A stretch of DNA of 64,000 nucleotides from JAIWNK01 sp964453115 (GCA_964453115.1 CAYVRT010000014.1:1-64000), one strand, 5' to 3'. Counted from the stretch's first letter, positions 16,072-25,677 are shown. A program made the numbers and translations. The notes: a model not told the origin generated them from the letters alone.

Positions 16072-17184
16072 ATGGCTGAGGCACAAAAAGTGAAACGTGT
16101 GGCAATTTGTACTGGCGGAGGGGATGCACCGGGGTTGAATGCAGTGATTCGGGCTGCTGTGTTGGCTGGCATTAATCGCGGGTGGGAGATGTATGGCATT
16201 CGTGATGGGTTCAATGGGCTGTTGATGCCAGAAAATTATTTGGACGGCGGTTTAATTCGCATGACGCGCGATCGAGTGCGCGGCATTACGCATTTGGGCG
16301 GCACCATCTTGGGAACAACCAATCGAGGGAACCCGCTCAAATTTCCTCTCAAAATGCCGGATGGGAAGATTGAGGAAATGGACCGTACCGATGAGTTGGT
16401 GCGTGCCTTTCGAATGCATGAGATTGATGCGTTGATTTCGATTGGCGGTGATGGCTCGATGGCGATTGCCAATGCGCTGGCGCGTAAGGGGTTGTGGGTG
16501 GTTGGCGTGCCAAAGACAATTGATAATGATCTGGATCAGACAGTGGTGACATTTGGGTTCAATACGGCCGTGGCTTTCAGTACCGAATGTCTGGATCGGT
16601 TGCATAGCACGGCTTCTTCACACCGCCGGGTGATTGTTGTGGAGGTAATGGGGCGTTATGCAGGGTGGATTGCGCTGGAGAGTGGGGTTGCTGGCTCGGC
16701 AGATGTAATTTTGCTTCCGGAGATCCCGTACGAGTTGGAGAAGGTGGCTGAAAAAATTCGCCGACGCGAAGAGCAAGGCAGTAACTTCTCAATTGTGGTG
16801 GTGGCTGAGGGTGCAAAGCCCAAAGATGGTGATGTTTCGGTGATCAGTCGCGAAGTGGGACGGGCTGAACGCCTGGGCGGGATTGGTGAAAAGGTTTCGC
16901 AGCAGTTGCAGGAGATGACAGGCAAGGAAACGCGCGTGGTGGTGCTTGGGCATTTGCTGCGGGGTGGTTCGCCGAATAGTTTCGATCGTTTGGTGGCGTT
17001 GCGCTTTGGGGCAGCGGCGGTGCGGGCGATTGGTGAAGGACAGCGTGGCGTGTTGGTTGCGCTTGACCCGCCAACAGTCAAATATGTTCCATTGGAGGAT
17101 GCAACGCAACGGATGAAGACAGTCCCGCTAGATTGTGATACAATCTTGACCGCGCGCGACCTGGGCGTTTGTCTGGGAGATTAG
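16072..17184 (+). CDS. pfkA: 6-phosphofructokinase
   Basis: 370 aa. Phosphorylates fructose 6-phosphate in glycolysis. CTGGGDAPGLN (13-23) is the N-terminal nucleotide loop, GGDGS lies at 125-129, PKTIDND at 147-153 with the catalytic Asp, and MGRYAGWIAL binds the sugar. Gly in GGDGS points to ATP as donor. Lys148 in PKTIDND (Gly in E. coli) is the other signature position and is shared with the actinobacterial group III ATP enzymes and with PPi enzymes. The start is ATG 16072, with GAGAGG upstream; the TTG five codons earlier lacks a site. It is followed closely by a mannose-6-phosphate isomerase gene. Confidence 0.93.
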   Translation: MAEAQKVKRVAICTGGGDAPGLNAVIRAAVLAGINRGWEMYGIRDGFNGLLMPENYLDGGLIRMTRDRVRGITHLGGTILGTTNRGNPLKFPLKMPDGKIEEMDRTDELVRAFRMHEIDALISIGGDGSMAIANALARKGLWVVGVPKTIDNDLDQTVVTFGFNTAVAFSTECLDRLHSTASSHRRVIVVEVMGRYAGWIALESGVAGSADVILLPEIPYELEKVAEKIRRREEQGSNFSIVVVAEGAKPKDGDVSVISREVGRAERLGGIGEKVSQQLQEMTGKETRVVVLGHLLRGGSPNSFDRLVALRFGAAAVRAIGEGQRGVLVALDPPTVKYVPLEDATQRMKTVPLDCDTILTARDLGVCLGD

Positions 17185-17193
17185 GCGCCGCTT

Positions 17194-18189
17194 TTGGTGA
17201 GAGTGGACAATTTATTTCCTTTCAAGTTGGTCCCTGAATATCGGGATTATGTTTGGGGCGGTCAGCGATTGCGCCCCGGGCAGAAAACAGCCGAGGCCTG
17301 GGTCGTTTATGAGAACGATGTGATTGTGGACGGTCCATTGGCCGGACAAACCCTTGCGCAAGCCATGCAACAAGTTGGGGCTGCGCTGGTTGGTAGCTCG
17401 CTCTTTTTGCTGGCTGAGCAGCGTTTTCCGCTGTTAATTAAACTGTTGGATTGTGCGGATTGGCTATCGGTGCAGGTGCATCCGGACGATGGACAGGCGC
17501 AGCGTTTGGAGGGGGATGGGGTGAGCGGTAAGACGGAGGCCTGGCATGTAATTGATGCGATGCCGGGGGCCGAGTTAATCGCTGGTGTGTTGCCGGGTGT
17601 TTCACAGCCGCGCTTGCTGGAGGCGTTGGATGAAGGACGCGTGTTGGATGTGGTGCAGCGTCGGGTGGTGTCTGCTGGTGATACGGTGTATGTTCCGGCT
17701 GGCACGATTCATGCCCTGGGGCCGGGTTTGCTGGTTTACGAGGTGCAGCAGACTGCGGATTTGACCTATCGTATCTATGATTGGGATCGCCCTGTGATTG
17801 ATGGCCGAACGCTCCATGTGGAAAAGGCGCGCAAGGTGGTGGATGTTAATTCGGGCTGTTTTCATCATTCGCTTCCCTGTTTGGGAGATGGGCAGCGGGC
17901 TGTGCTTGCGATGGCATTGCACTTCCGGTTAGATTTGCTGGCCTTGCAGCATCAAAGCATCACCCTGCCGGCAGGCAGAGGGTCGTTTCAAACTTTGACG
18001 GTGACAGAAGGTGCGGTGGAATTGGTTTGTGGCGCGCAGCGCATGCACCTGGCTCGCCTGGAGACGGCATTCATCCCGGCAGCAAGCCCTGATTGTCAAA
18101 TACAGCCTTTGCAGAAGAGTCGGGCTTTAATGGCTTCCATCCCCACTCTGGAGGAGTCGTTTAAAGCATTGTCGGGTGGTTTGCTTTAA
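17194..18189 (+). CDS. manA: type I mannose-6-phosphate isomerase
   Basis: 331 aa. Interconverts mannose 6-phosphate and fructose 6-phosphate, a zinc cupin enzyme. The zinc ligands are visible: Gln and His in VQVHPDD (about 91-97), Glu in GKTEAWH and the last His in VPAGTIHAL. The shorter (~330 aa) class of bacterial enzymes fits. It lies 9 bp after 6-phosphofructokinase, and both share fructose 6-phosphate. The start is uncertain among TTG 17194, GTG 17197 and GTG 17203; the GGGAGA site is within the end of the previous gene. Confidence 0.9.
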   Translation: MVRVDNLFPFKLVPEYRDYVWGGQRLRPGQKTAEAWVVYENDVIVDGPLAGQTLAQAMQQVGAALVGSSLFLLAEQRFPLLIKLLDCADWLSVQVHPDDGQAQRLEGDGVSGKTEAWHVIDAMPGAELIAGVLPGVSQPRLLEALDEGRVLDVVQRRVVSAGDTVYVPAGTIHALGPGLLVYEVQQTADLTYRIYDWDRPVIDGRTLHVEKARKVVDVNSGCFHHSLPCLGDGQRAVLAMALHFRLDLLALQHQSITLPAGRGSFQTLTVTEGAVELVCGAQRMHLARLETAFIPAASPDCQIQPLQKSRALMASIPTLEESFKALSGGLL

Positions 18190-18293
18190 CAACCTTGCAA
18201 AAAGATTTTACAAAACCGAATGAAAAACGAGGTTTTGGTATACAATCTACGATGTTGACTTAATTCTGTTCAATATCATGGTTGAGGAGAGAA

Positions 18294-18773
18294 ATGGATA
18301 TCTTGAATTTGATTGTTTTGACATTGCATAACTTGGCCCGCTGGGCGGTGGTGATTTTCGCTTTGCTGGCAATGGGACGTGCTTTTGTTGGCTGGTTTGG
18401 CAAACGACCCTGGCGCAAGGCAGATGATCGAGCTGGTTTGTGGTATAGCAGCATATTTGACCTGCAATTATTGCTCGGAATTGTGTTGTTCTTTGGCAAA
18501 GGTTGGCAGGCTTCGCTGATGAATTTTGGTGAGGTGGCAGGGATTGGCAGTGTGCGCTTTTTTGCAATGGAACACTGGTTGATGATGTTGATTGCACTGA
18601 TTGTTGTGCATGTTGGTCGTGCTCAATCGAAGAAAGCAAAGACGGATATAGGCAAACATAAACGGGCGGCATTGTGGTATCTCGCTTCGTTTGTGTTGCT
18701 GTTTTTTGCCATTCCATGGCCGTTTATGGCAGAATATGGCCGTCCCTTGGTGCGTTTCTTTGGGCTGTTCTAA
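18294..18773 (+). CDS. four-helix membrane protein of unknown function
   Basis: 159 aa with four hydrophobic helices (about 5-25, 47-66, 87-106 and 123-143). Conserved-looking His residues sit in or near the helices (LHN near 11, MEHW near 92, HVGRA near 105), as in heme- or quinone-binding four-helix bundles, but no signature proves heme binding. The start is ATG 18294, since GAGGAGAG immediately precedes it. The 3' end overlaps the convergent histidine-kinase gene by 4 bp. I do not recognise a named family. Confidence 0.72.
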   Translation: MDILNLIVLTLHNLARWAVVIFALLAMGRAFVGWFGKRPWRKADDRAGLWYSSIFDLQLLLGIVLFFGKGWQASLMNFGEVAGIGSVRFFAMEHWLMMLIALIVVHVGRAQSKKAKTDIGKHKRAALWYLASFVLLFFAIPWPFMAEYGRPLVRFFGLF

Positions 18774-20008
18774 CGAATGGGCAGGGTGAAGACAAAGCGA
18801 CTTCCGCTTTCATTTTCACCCGGCTCAACCCAAATTCTTCCGCCATGCGCCTGCACAGCAAGTTGACAGAAGGTGAGGCCAAGGCCAAAGCCACGCTGTG
18901 GTTTATCCTGAGCTGATTGGGCGAAACGCTCAAAGATGCGTTGCCGATCTTCTGGTGGGATTCCTGGGCCGGTATCGGTGATGGAGATGGTAATTTCTTT
19001 TTCGTCTGATTGGGCAGTAATGGTAATGCGGCCTTGTGGAGGCGTAAATTTGAGGGCGTTATCAATCAGGTTGGCGATAACGCGCCCAATTTTGTCTTCA
19101 TCGAGAGTCAGGGTCGGGAGTGTGGGAGATAGGTCGGCAGTTAATTGCACCTGGGCAACTTCAGCACTGAAGGATAGTTGGCGCAGCATATCCTGAATGA
19201 GGGTGATCAGATTGGTGGGGCCAAGATGGAGTGGCGACTGACCGGATTCGAGGCGTGAGATGTCGAGCAGGGAGTTGACAAGGCGTTTCATGCGTTCGGC
19301 TGCTGATTTGGCAATTTCCAGTGGCTGGCGGTTTTCCTGAGCAACCTCGGGTGGGAGGGTGATCTCAAGCAGGCAGAGCGTCAGGTAAATGGTATTGAGC
19401 GGGTTGCGCAGGTCGTGAATAATCAGGTCACTGGTTTCCTGGCGCACGCGCTGAATATTGATCAATTGTTCTTTTTCGGTTTGCAGGGTTTGTACTTGTT
19501 CGGTGAGATGGCGGCTTTGTTCTTCGCCGCTGGCTCGGGCAGCGTCGGCCTGGCGTAGGCGTGAACTGATGGAGGCCATCACCTGCCGGGTCATTTCGGG
19601 TTGGATGAAGAGCAATTGTTGAAATTCACTGGCATCAATGCGCAGCAAGTAGGTGGGGGTTAGGGCAATGACGGTTGCAGAGCGGGGCTGGTTTTCAAGC
19701 AACGCCATTTCGCCAATCATTTCGCCGGGCAAACGGATGCCGAGCAGAATGGGCTCTTCCAAACTGCCTTTGATGATGGCAACGCGTCCCGACCAGATGA
19801 GGTAGGCAGCATTGGCAGCTTCACCCTCACGACAGATGATTTCCCCCGGTTCGCAGGCATGTTGCTGGGCGAGGCGCTCAAAAAGCGAACGGTCCAGGCT
19901 GGCAAACAGGGGCAGCAAAACCGGTTCCGTCATTTCGGCAGGCAGGTGGCGGGGTTGTTGACGGAGCAGCGATTCGAATGCAGTGGCAGAAAGCTGTGTG
20001 GTGGGCAT
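18770..20008 (-). CDS. cNMP-binding-domain histidine kinase
   Basis: 412 aa. A soluble sensor kinase. A cyclic-nucleotide-binding (CAP_ED) domain occupies about 33-140, with the GEMIGEMALLENQPRSATV loop at 95-113 that holds the phosphate-binding cassette (GE...A, R109). A coiled coil (~150-190) leads to HisKA with H198 in IIHDLRNPL. The ATPase domain has an N-box (NLIDNALKFTP), DTGPGIP and GFGLGLTF. No membrane helix and no adjacent response regulator gene, so it is an orphan. R109-S110 in the cassette favours a real ligand pocket, but cAMP binding is not proven. Confidence 0.9.
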   Translation of the reverse strand: MPTTQLSATAFESLLRQQPRHLPAEMTEPVLLPLFASLDRSLFERLAQQHACEPGEIICREGEAANAAYLIWSGRVAIIKGSLEEPILLGIRLPGEMIGEMALLENQPRSATVIALTPTYLLRIDASEFQQLLFIQPEMTRQVMASISSRLRQADAARASGEEQSRHLTEQVQTLQTEKEQLINIQRVRQETSDLIIHDLRNPLNTIYLTLCLLEITLPPEVAQENRQPLEIAKSAAERMKRLVNSLLDISRLESGQSPLHLGPTNLITLIQDMLRQLSFSAEVAQVQLTADLSPTLPTLTLDEDKIGRVIANLIDNALKFTPPQGRITITAQSDEKEITISITDTGPGIPPEDRQRIFERFAQSAQDKPQRGFGLGLTFCQLAVQAHGGRIWVEPGENESGSRFVFTLPIR

Positions 20009-20172
20009 GGCTCAATCCTGAAGGCGAAAAAAAATGAAAGGCTACACTGTAATTGTACATCGAAAACGGAGCTGAAAAGGTCTACAAGGCTTGCTTTTCT
20101 GGCATAAATGGTCAATAATTAAGCATGTATATAAACGGGTTTTAGATTTGTCTTTCAACCAAGGAGCTGCTT

Positions 20173-22092
20173 ATGTGTGCTGCAATTACTGGACGAGCTT
20201 TTCAACCAACGCCGCTAAAGCGCGTTCTTCCTGTTCCATCGGATATTGAAATTGCGCAGGCTGCGGAATTGAAACCGATTGCACAGGTGGCGGAGGAGCT
20301 TGGCATTCTGCCTGAGGAATTGGAGCTGTATGGGCCGTATAAGGCAAAGGTTAAACTGGAACTTTTGGAACGACTGAGCGAGGTGCCGAACGGTTACTAT
20401 GTGGATGTGACGGCGATTACGCCTACGCCTCTGGGGGAGGGAAAAACAACGACAACTGTAGGGCTGAGCCAGGCTTTAGGCGCTTTGTTGGGGAAGCGGG
20501 TGGTGACCTGCATTCGGCAGCCTAGCCAGGGCCCGACCTTTGGCATTAAGGGCGGTGCCGCTGGCGGAGGGTACAGTCAGGTAATCCCAATGGAAGAATT
20601 TAACCTGCATTTGACGGGGGATATTCATGCCATTACCGCGGCAAATAACTTGTTGGCGGCTGCTATTGATGTGCGAATGTTGCACGAGGCAGATGCAACG
20701 GATGAACAGCTTTTTGCTCGTCTGTTTCCGACTGATAAGGCAGGGCGCCGGCATTTTACGGCGGGGATGCGGGCGCGCATGACTCGATTGGGTATTGTGA
20801 AAGAGACGCCAGATGACCTGACTCAGGAGGAACGAAGCCGCCTCTGCCGTCTGGATATTGACCCGGAGACGATTACCTGGCGGCGTGTGCTGGATACGAG
20901 TGATCGGTTTTTGCGCACAGTGAGTGTGGGGGAGGGAGAAGAAGAAAAGGGCAGGACTCGTACAACAGGTTTTGATATTACTGTGGCAAGTGAAATCATG
21001 GCAATTCTGGCGTTGACAACCAGTTTGCGAGATATGCGAGAACGATTTGGTCGAATTGTGATCGGCCTGAGCCGTTCGGGCGAAGCCGTAACGGCGGATG
21101 ATTTGGGCGTGGCAGGGGCAATGACGGTTTTGATGAAGGACGCGATTAAGCCGAATTTGATGCAAACCCTGGAAGGAACGCCGGTCTTTGTTCACGCTGG
21201 CCCATTTGCTAATATTGCACATGGCAATAGCTCGATTTTGGCAGATCAGATTGCTTTGAAATTGGCTGAGTATGTGGTGACGGAATCGGGCTTTGGGGCT
21301 GATATGGGGATGGAAAAATTCTTTGATATTAAATGCCGCTATTCGGGGTTGCTGCCCAATGTGGTGGTTCTGGTGGCAACGGTGCGGGCGTTAAAGATGC
21401 ATGGTGGTGGTCCAAAGGTGGTGGCCGGCCGGCCATTGGATGCGGCCTATACGCAAGAGAACCTCGATTTGCTGCGAGCCGGGTTGCCGAATTTGTTGCA
21501 TCACATTGCCATCGCGCGCAAGTTTGGCATTCCGGTGGTGGTGGCTGTCAATCGCTTTGCGACGGATAGCCCGGCAGAATTGGAACTGGTGCGACAGGTG
21601 GCAGTGGAAGAGGGCGGTGCTGAGGCGGCATTGGTATGCGAACATTGGGAAAAGGGCGGTGAAGGGGCTTTGGAACTGGCAAAGGCGGTTGTGGCTGCGG
21701 TTGAGAAGCCGGCTGCGTTTGAATTTCTCTACCCGCTGGATTGGCCGATTAAGAAAAAAATTGAGACGATTGCTCGGGAAATCTATGGTGCTGAGGGGGT
21801 AGACTATCTGCCAGAGGCTGAAGAGCGAATTGCTGAATATGAGCGCTTGGGGTTTGGAAATTTGCCAATTTGTATGGCGAAAACGCATTTAAGTCTGAGC
21901 CATGACCCAACCTTGAAAGGCGTGCCAACAGGGTTTCGTATTCCAGTGCGTGATATTCGTGCCTCCGTGGGGGCGGGCTTCCTTTACCCAATTTTGGGGA
22001 AAATGAGCACCATGCCAGGACTGCCAACTCGACCGGCCTTTATGGATGTAGACCTGGATTTGGAAACGGGACGGGTGATTGGTTTGTTTTAG
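20173..22092 (+). CDS. fhs: formate--tetrahydrofolate ligase
   Basis: 639 aa. Makes 10-formyl-THF from formate, THF and ATP in one-carbon metabolism (and in the Wood-Ljungdahl methyl branch where that exists). The P-loop TPLGEGKTTTT lies at 85-95, the FTHFS signature GIKGGAAGGGYSQV near 124-137, and an LTGDIHAITAANN block follows. It is about 80 residues longer than the common 557-aa bacterial enzyme, with extra sequence around 165-270, similar in length to the synthetase domain of the eukaryotic trifunctional protein. AAGGAG at 20161-20166 sets the ATG. No other Wood-Ljungdahl gene is present in this window. Confidence 0.95.
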   Translation: MCAAITGRAFQPTPLKRVLPVPSDIEIAQAAELKPIAQVAEELGILPEELELYGPYKAKVKLELLERLSEVPNGYYVDVTAITPTPLGEGKTTTTVGLSQALGALLGKRVVTCIRQPSQGPTFGIKGGAAGGGYSQVIPMEEFNLHLTGDIHAITAANNLLAAAIDVRMLHEADATDEQLFARLFPTDKAGRRHFTAGMRARMTRLGIVKETPDDLTQEERSRLCRLDIDPETITWRRVLDTSDRFLRTVSVGEGEEEKGRTRTTGFDITVASEIMAILALTTSLRDMRERFGRIVIGLSRSGEAVTADDLGVAGAMTVLMKDAIKPNLMQTLEGTPVFVHAGPFANIAHGNSSILADQIALKLAEYVVTESGFGADMGMEKFFDIKCRYSGLLPNVVVLVATVRALKMHGGGPKVVAGRPLDAAYTQENLDLLRAGLPNLLHHIAIARKFGIPVVVAVNRFATDSPAELELVRQVAVEEGGAEAALVCEHWEKGGEGALELAKAVVAAVEKPAAFEFLYPLDWPIKKKIETIAREIYGAEGVDYLPEAEERIAEYERLGFGNLPICMAKTHLSLSHDPTLKGVPTGFRIPVRDIRASVGAGFLYPILGKMSTMPGLPTRPAFMDVDLDLETGRVIGLF

Positions 22093-22121
22093 CTGCTTTG
22101 TGTCGTCACTTCGTGGTTATT

Positions 22122-22151
22122 ACACCGGTGTGGGGCAACCTGCACCGGTGT
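22122..22151. repeat. paired CACCGGTG palindromes
   Basis: Two near-identical palindromes, ACACCGGTGT (22122-22131) and GCACCGGTGT (22142-22151), have starts 20 bp apart. Being self-complementary, they can also pair with each other as one ~9-bp hairpin. They lie between the convergent ends of fhs and the permease gene, so a terminator is the simplest reading. Confidence 0.4.
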
Positions 22152-22225
22152 GGTTTAAGCAGAAACTTGATTGAGAAAACATCATTAACGTAGATTTTTT
22201 GCCATTCAGCCGGGTTGAGGTGTGG

Positions 22226-23449
22226 TTACCAGATGAATACATCAGTCCAAACGATGCCGATTAGCAGGGAGATGAGCGTGATGACCAGGCCGGCACGAGT
22301 GTATTCCCAAAAACTCAGTGTGATACGGTTGCGAGCAGCAATTTCAGCAACAATCAGGTTGGCAACGCTTCCAAGCAGGGTGAGGTTTCCAGCCAGGGTG
22401 GAGGTTGCTGCCAGAGTCAGCCATCCGGCAGTGGGGTTGGTCAGGCTGGCTACAATGGGTTTGAGGAGCAAAACGGCTGGAACATTGGAGACCAAGTTGC
22501 TGAGGATGGTGGTGGCAAGTGAGAATGGCCAAATGCCAGTTTGTGGGCCAAGTTTTGCCAGCTCGAAGAGCTTTGCGGCAACGCCATTGGCTTCCAGAGA
22601 GCCGGTGACAATGAATAACGCGGCAAAAAAGACCAGTAACCCCCAGTTGATTTCGTAGAAGACGGTTTCAGGTTGGATGCGACGGGTGAGGAGCAGGACA
22701 CAGGCGGCAAGGAATGCGACCAGAGCGATGGGCATGCCAACCAGAAAAGCGATTAACATTCCAGTGACAACGGACAGCGTCTTGGTCAATTGCCAACGTT
22801 CAATGTTGAAAGGTGGGGTGGCGATTTCTTCAAAGCGTTGTGGGCGAAATTCCCAGCGATAGAAGAGGATCAATACCAGCCAGATGCTGCCCAGGCCAAG
22901 CAGCGAGATGGGGAGCAGAGAGAGGGAAAATTGACCATACGAGATTCCGGATGCAATGCCAATGATCATGTTTTGGGGGTTGCCTGTTAGCGTGGCTGCT
23001 GAGCCAATATTGGAAGCGGTTGCCAGAGCAATCAGGTAGGGGAGTGGGTTACGCCGGGCGGACTGCGTAATTTCCAGAATGAAGGGGGTGAACATGAGGC
23101 AAATGGTATCGTTCAGAAAGAGCGCACTGAGCAACCCGGAAAGGAGGATGACAGCAGCCAACAGGGCGCGTGGTGTGTGCGCCAGACGAAGAAGGCTGCG
23201 CCCGGCCAGGCGAAAGAAACCGGCAAATTGCAAATTGGCATTAATAATCATCATGCTGAAGAGCAGGATGATGGTATCGGCATCTACAAAATGGGCGATT
23301 TGCTCAAATTGGATTTGGCCGGTGACGAGTAACAGACCAACGCCCATTAGCGTAATGGTGGTGCGGTTTGCTCGCACCAAAGGCCAACGGCCAATGGCGA
23401 TGCCAAGATAGGTGATGGCAACGATGATCAGGGTGAGCCAAAAACTCAT
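22226..23449 (-). CDS. SLC13/ArsB-NhaD-type anion permease
   Basis: 407 aa, about 10-11 membrane helices. A member of the ion transporter superfamily that includes ArsB, NhaD and the citrate/dicarboxylate permeases. The conserved substrate-loop patterns are visible: FLNDTICLMFTP in the first half with SNIGSAATLTGNPQN after it, and NLVSNVPAVLLL plus TLAGNLTLLGSVAN in the second half. These SN-x-x-x-x-TGNP repeats bind the anion in the family. The substrate cannot be told from sequence. Its ATG overlaps the stop of the upstream histidine kinase (ATGA), so the kinase and permease form a unit, with the kinase possibly sensing the transported ion (inference). Confidence 0.88.
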   Translation of the reverse strand: MSFWLTLIIVAITYLGIAIGRWPLVRANRTTITLMGVGLLLVTGQIQFEQIAHFVDADTIILLFSMMIINANLQFAGFFRLAGRSLLRLAHTPRALLAAVILLSGLLSALFLNDTICLMFTPFILEITQSARRNPLPYLIALATASNIGSAATLTGNPQNMIIGIASGISYGQFSLSLLPISLLGLGSIWLVLILFYRWEFRPQRFEEIATPPFNIERWQLTKTLSVVTGMLIAFLVGMPIALVAFLAACVLLLTRRIQPETVFYEINWGLLVFFAALFIVTGSLEANGVAAKLFELAKLGPQTGIWPFSLATTILSNLVSNVPAVLLLKPIVASLTNPTAGWLTLAATSTLAGNLTLLGSVANLIVAEIAARNRITLSFWEYTRAGLVITLISLLIGIVWTDVFIW

Positions 23450-25677
23450 TGCTGAATAGCTTCAAGTGGCAGCCAGATGTGGAACGTGCTTCCGGGGCAG
23501 TTTTTTTCATCATAGCCGGGGCTTTCGGCCCAAATTCTTCCGCCGTGTGATTCGATGACGCCGCGCGCCAGGGTGAGCCCCAGTCCTGGGCCAGCCCCTT
23601 TGAATTTGCTGGCTCCTGTGCTGTGCAGCATGGGGTCACCAACGCGATAGAATTTAAGGAAGATTTTTTCCAGGTCACTTTTTGCGATACCAATTCCAGT
23701 ATCAGCGACCAGAATTTCGATCATTGGTTGAGAGCCGGTTTCATCGGCGGGCATAAGACGCCCATTGATGAAGATTTGACCGCCATCGGGTGTATATTTG
23801 ATGGCGTTTTGGATGAGATGCGAGAAGACCTGTGTGAGACGGAGGCGATCGGCCTGAATGGTGGGTAGTTCATCCAGCCCGCTGATGGTGATTTGCTGGC
23901 CGCGTAGACGAAGCGGTTTCTCCCAGTCTTCAAGTGCTTCTTTGACGACCAGCTTTAACTGGGTGGCGGAGAGATCCAGTTCCAGGGTTTGGGTATCCAG
24001 CTTGGAGACATCAAACATCATGTCAATGATTCCTTGTAGCCGGAGGCTGGCTTTCTTGAGGTTGTTAACCATCATGGCGCCTGTTGCCGGGTCGAGCGTA
24101 CCGCTGGTGACGGATTCGCCGAGCATATCGGTATAGCCGCGCACCTGGGTAAGCGGGGTGCGCAGTTCGTGCGAGGCAATGTTGATGAAATCAGATTTGG
24201 CACGGTCAAGACGGGAGAGTTCTTCGTTTGCCGTGGTTAATTCGAGGTTGAGCCGCTCGTTTTCTTCGTTGCGGGCTTTCAGGTCATCGTAAAGACGCGC
24301 GTTTTCAAAGGCAACTGCGGTTTGATCGGCCAATGTGCTGAGGAGGAGCAAGTCTTCATCATCGTAGGGGGTGCGAGAAGATTTGGGGCCAAGTGCCATC
24401 AGGCCAATCCATTTGCCTTTGGAGTGAATTGGGACATAGACATCAATGTCAATGCTGGCGAGCCAGGCGCGTTCATCGGCGCTGGTATTGCGGAAGCGGG
24501 GCAACAGGTCAATATCATATTGGGTAAGGGGGGCATTGACAGTGGCAAAATATTCGATCACCGGGCTTTTGGGATCAAAGGTTACTGGTGAATTTTCGCC
24601 ATCAGCTGCCATCAGGTTACGTAAGGTGTAGTGTCCGCTGCCGGCGACAGGGTTGTTTTCGTAGTGGACAACAAAGAGTGTGCCATGACTGACGCCCAGG
24701 GCATCGTTGGTTTGGGCAACAACCATGCTGGCAAGTTGATTCAGGTCGAGGATATTACTGATTTGAGTGCTGTATTCGCGCAACGTGGTTCGTGGATCAT
24801 AGCTTGTGCCAACAATCAGGCTTTGTACCCAGCGTTCAATTTGTTTGATGAGTGGGTTGATCAATAGAGTAAGAAGGGCAGCTATGCCAATCCAGATGAT
24901 CAAATCTGAGTAGCCAGGAAAATAGCGTGGCGCAATGGTATGTGACCATTGCGCAAGGGTGTAGATGGAAATGCTGAGGGCGCTGATGAGCAAGAAGACG
25001 ATCAGGTGTTGTGCAGCACGGCGAATATCCAGCAAGCGGTAGGTGGTTGTGACGTAGACAGCAGCAAAAATTCCGAGAGCATACAGCACGCCGCCAGCAA
25101 CGCGATAGCCAAACAAGAACAAAAACGACCCGGCACTGGTGAGCAGGCCAACAATGCCCCAATAGCGGTAGCGGTTGCGGTGTAATGGATTGGTGGCTTT
25201 GCGATCGACGCGCAGAAAAAGCACGGCGGAATCTCCGAGCCAGAATACCATGCCGCCCAGTGAAAGGATGGTGACAAGGAGTGGCAATTGAATTCCGCCG
25301 GGCAGGGCTTCGGGCAGGTTGAATGGGTTTTCGTTGAGCAGGACGATGGTGGTGACCCAAAGAAAGCCAATTGCCCACCACCAGGGCCAGCCCTTTTCAA
25401 CGCGCAAAAAGAGGCGGGTGAGTTGGAAGAAAATGAGGGTGAGAACAAATACGCCATAGTAACTTATGCGTGCAAGTGCTTCGGGATTTGTGTTGGGGAT
25501 GGAGAAATCGGGCAGGAGCAGCGTCGCTGTCCAGAGAAAGGCTACACCTACATGGATACCTAATAAAAGGCTGACCCCTTCGCTCATTCGGCTGCGGTTC
25601 AGAATGACGAAGAAGGCAAACATATAAAACAAACAGGCAATCAGGACATATAAAAATAAGGGAGAAATGATAGGCAT
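23446..25677 (-). CDS. membrane GAF-domain sensor histidine kinase
   Basis: 743 aa. The first ~285 residues contain about eight hydrophobic helices, a multi-helix membrane sensor. A GAF domain (~305-465), a coiled coil and HisKA follow, with H503 in IASHELRTPL. The ATPase domain has an N-box (LIQNAIKYTPDGG), DTGIGI and a G2-like block GLGLTLARG; the sequence near GASKFKGAGPGLG is a normal lid. No response regulator gene is adjacent. The gene is coupled to the anion permease downstream by an ATGA overlap. Confidence 0.92.
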   Translation of the reverse strand: MPIISPLFLYVLIACLFYMFAFFVILNRSRMSEGVSLLLGIHVGVAFLWTATLLLPDFSIPNTNPEALARISYYGVFVLTLIFFQLTRLFLRVEKGWPWWWAIGFLWVTTIVLLNENPFNLPEALPGGIQLPLLVTILSLGGMVFWLGDSAVLFLRVDRKATNPLHRNRYRYWGIVGLLTSAGSFLFLFGYRVAGGVLYALGIFAAVYVTTTYRLLDIRRAAQHLIVFLLISALSISIYTLAQWSHTIAPRYFPGYSDLIIWIGIAALLTLLINPLIKQIERWVQSLIVGTSYDPRTTLREYSTQISNILDLNQLASMVVAQTNDALGVSHGTLFVVHYENNPVAGSGHYTLRNLMAADGENSPVTFDPKSPVIEYFATVNAPLTQYDIDLLPRFRNTSADERAWLASIDIDVYVPIHSKGKWIGLMALGPKSSRTPYDDEDLLLLSTLADQTAVAFENARLYDDLKARNEENERLNLELTTANEELSRLDRAKSDFINIASHELRTPLTQVRGYTDMLGESVTSGTLDPATGAMMVNNLKKASLRLQGIIDMMFDVSKLDTQTLELDLSATQLKLVVKEALEDWEKPLRLRGQQITISGLDELPTIQADRLRLTQVFSHLIQNAIKYTPDGGQIFINGRLMPADETGSQPMIEILVADTGIGIAKSDLEKIFLKFYRVGDPMLHSTGASKFKGAGPGLGLTLARGVIESHGGRIWAESPGYDEKNCPGSTFHIWLPLEAIQQ

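Noticed and set aside
16072..17184. PPi-dependent phosphofructokinase
   Set aside because: PPi enzymes have Asp in GGDDS; this has Gly. Lys148 alone is not enough.
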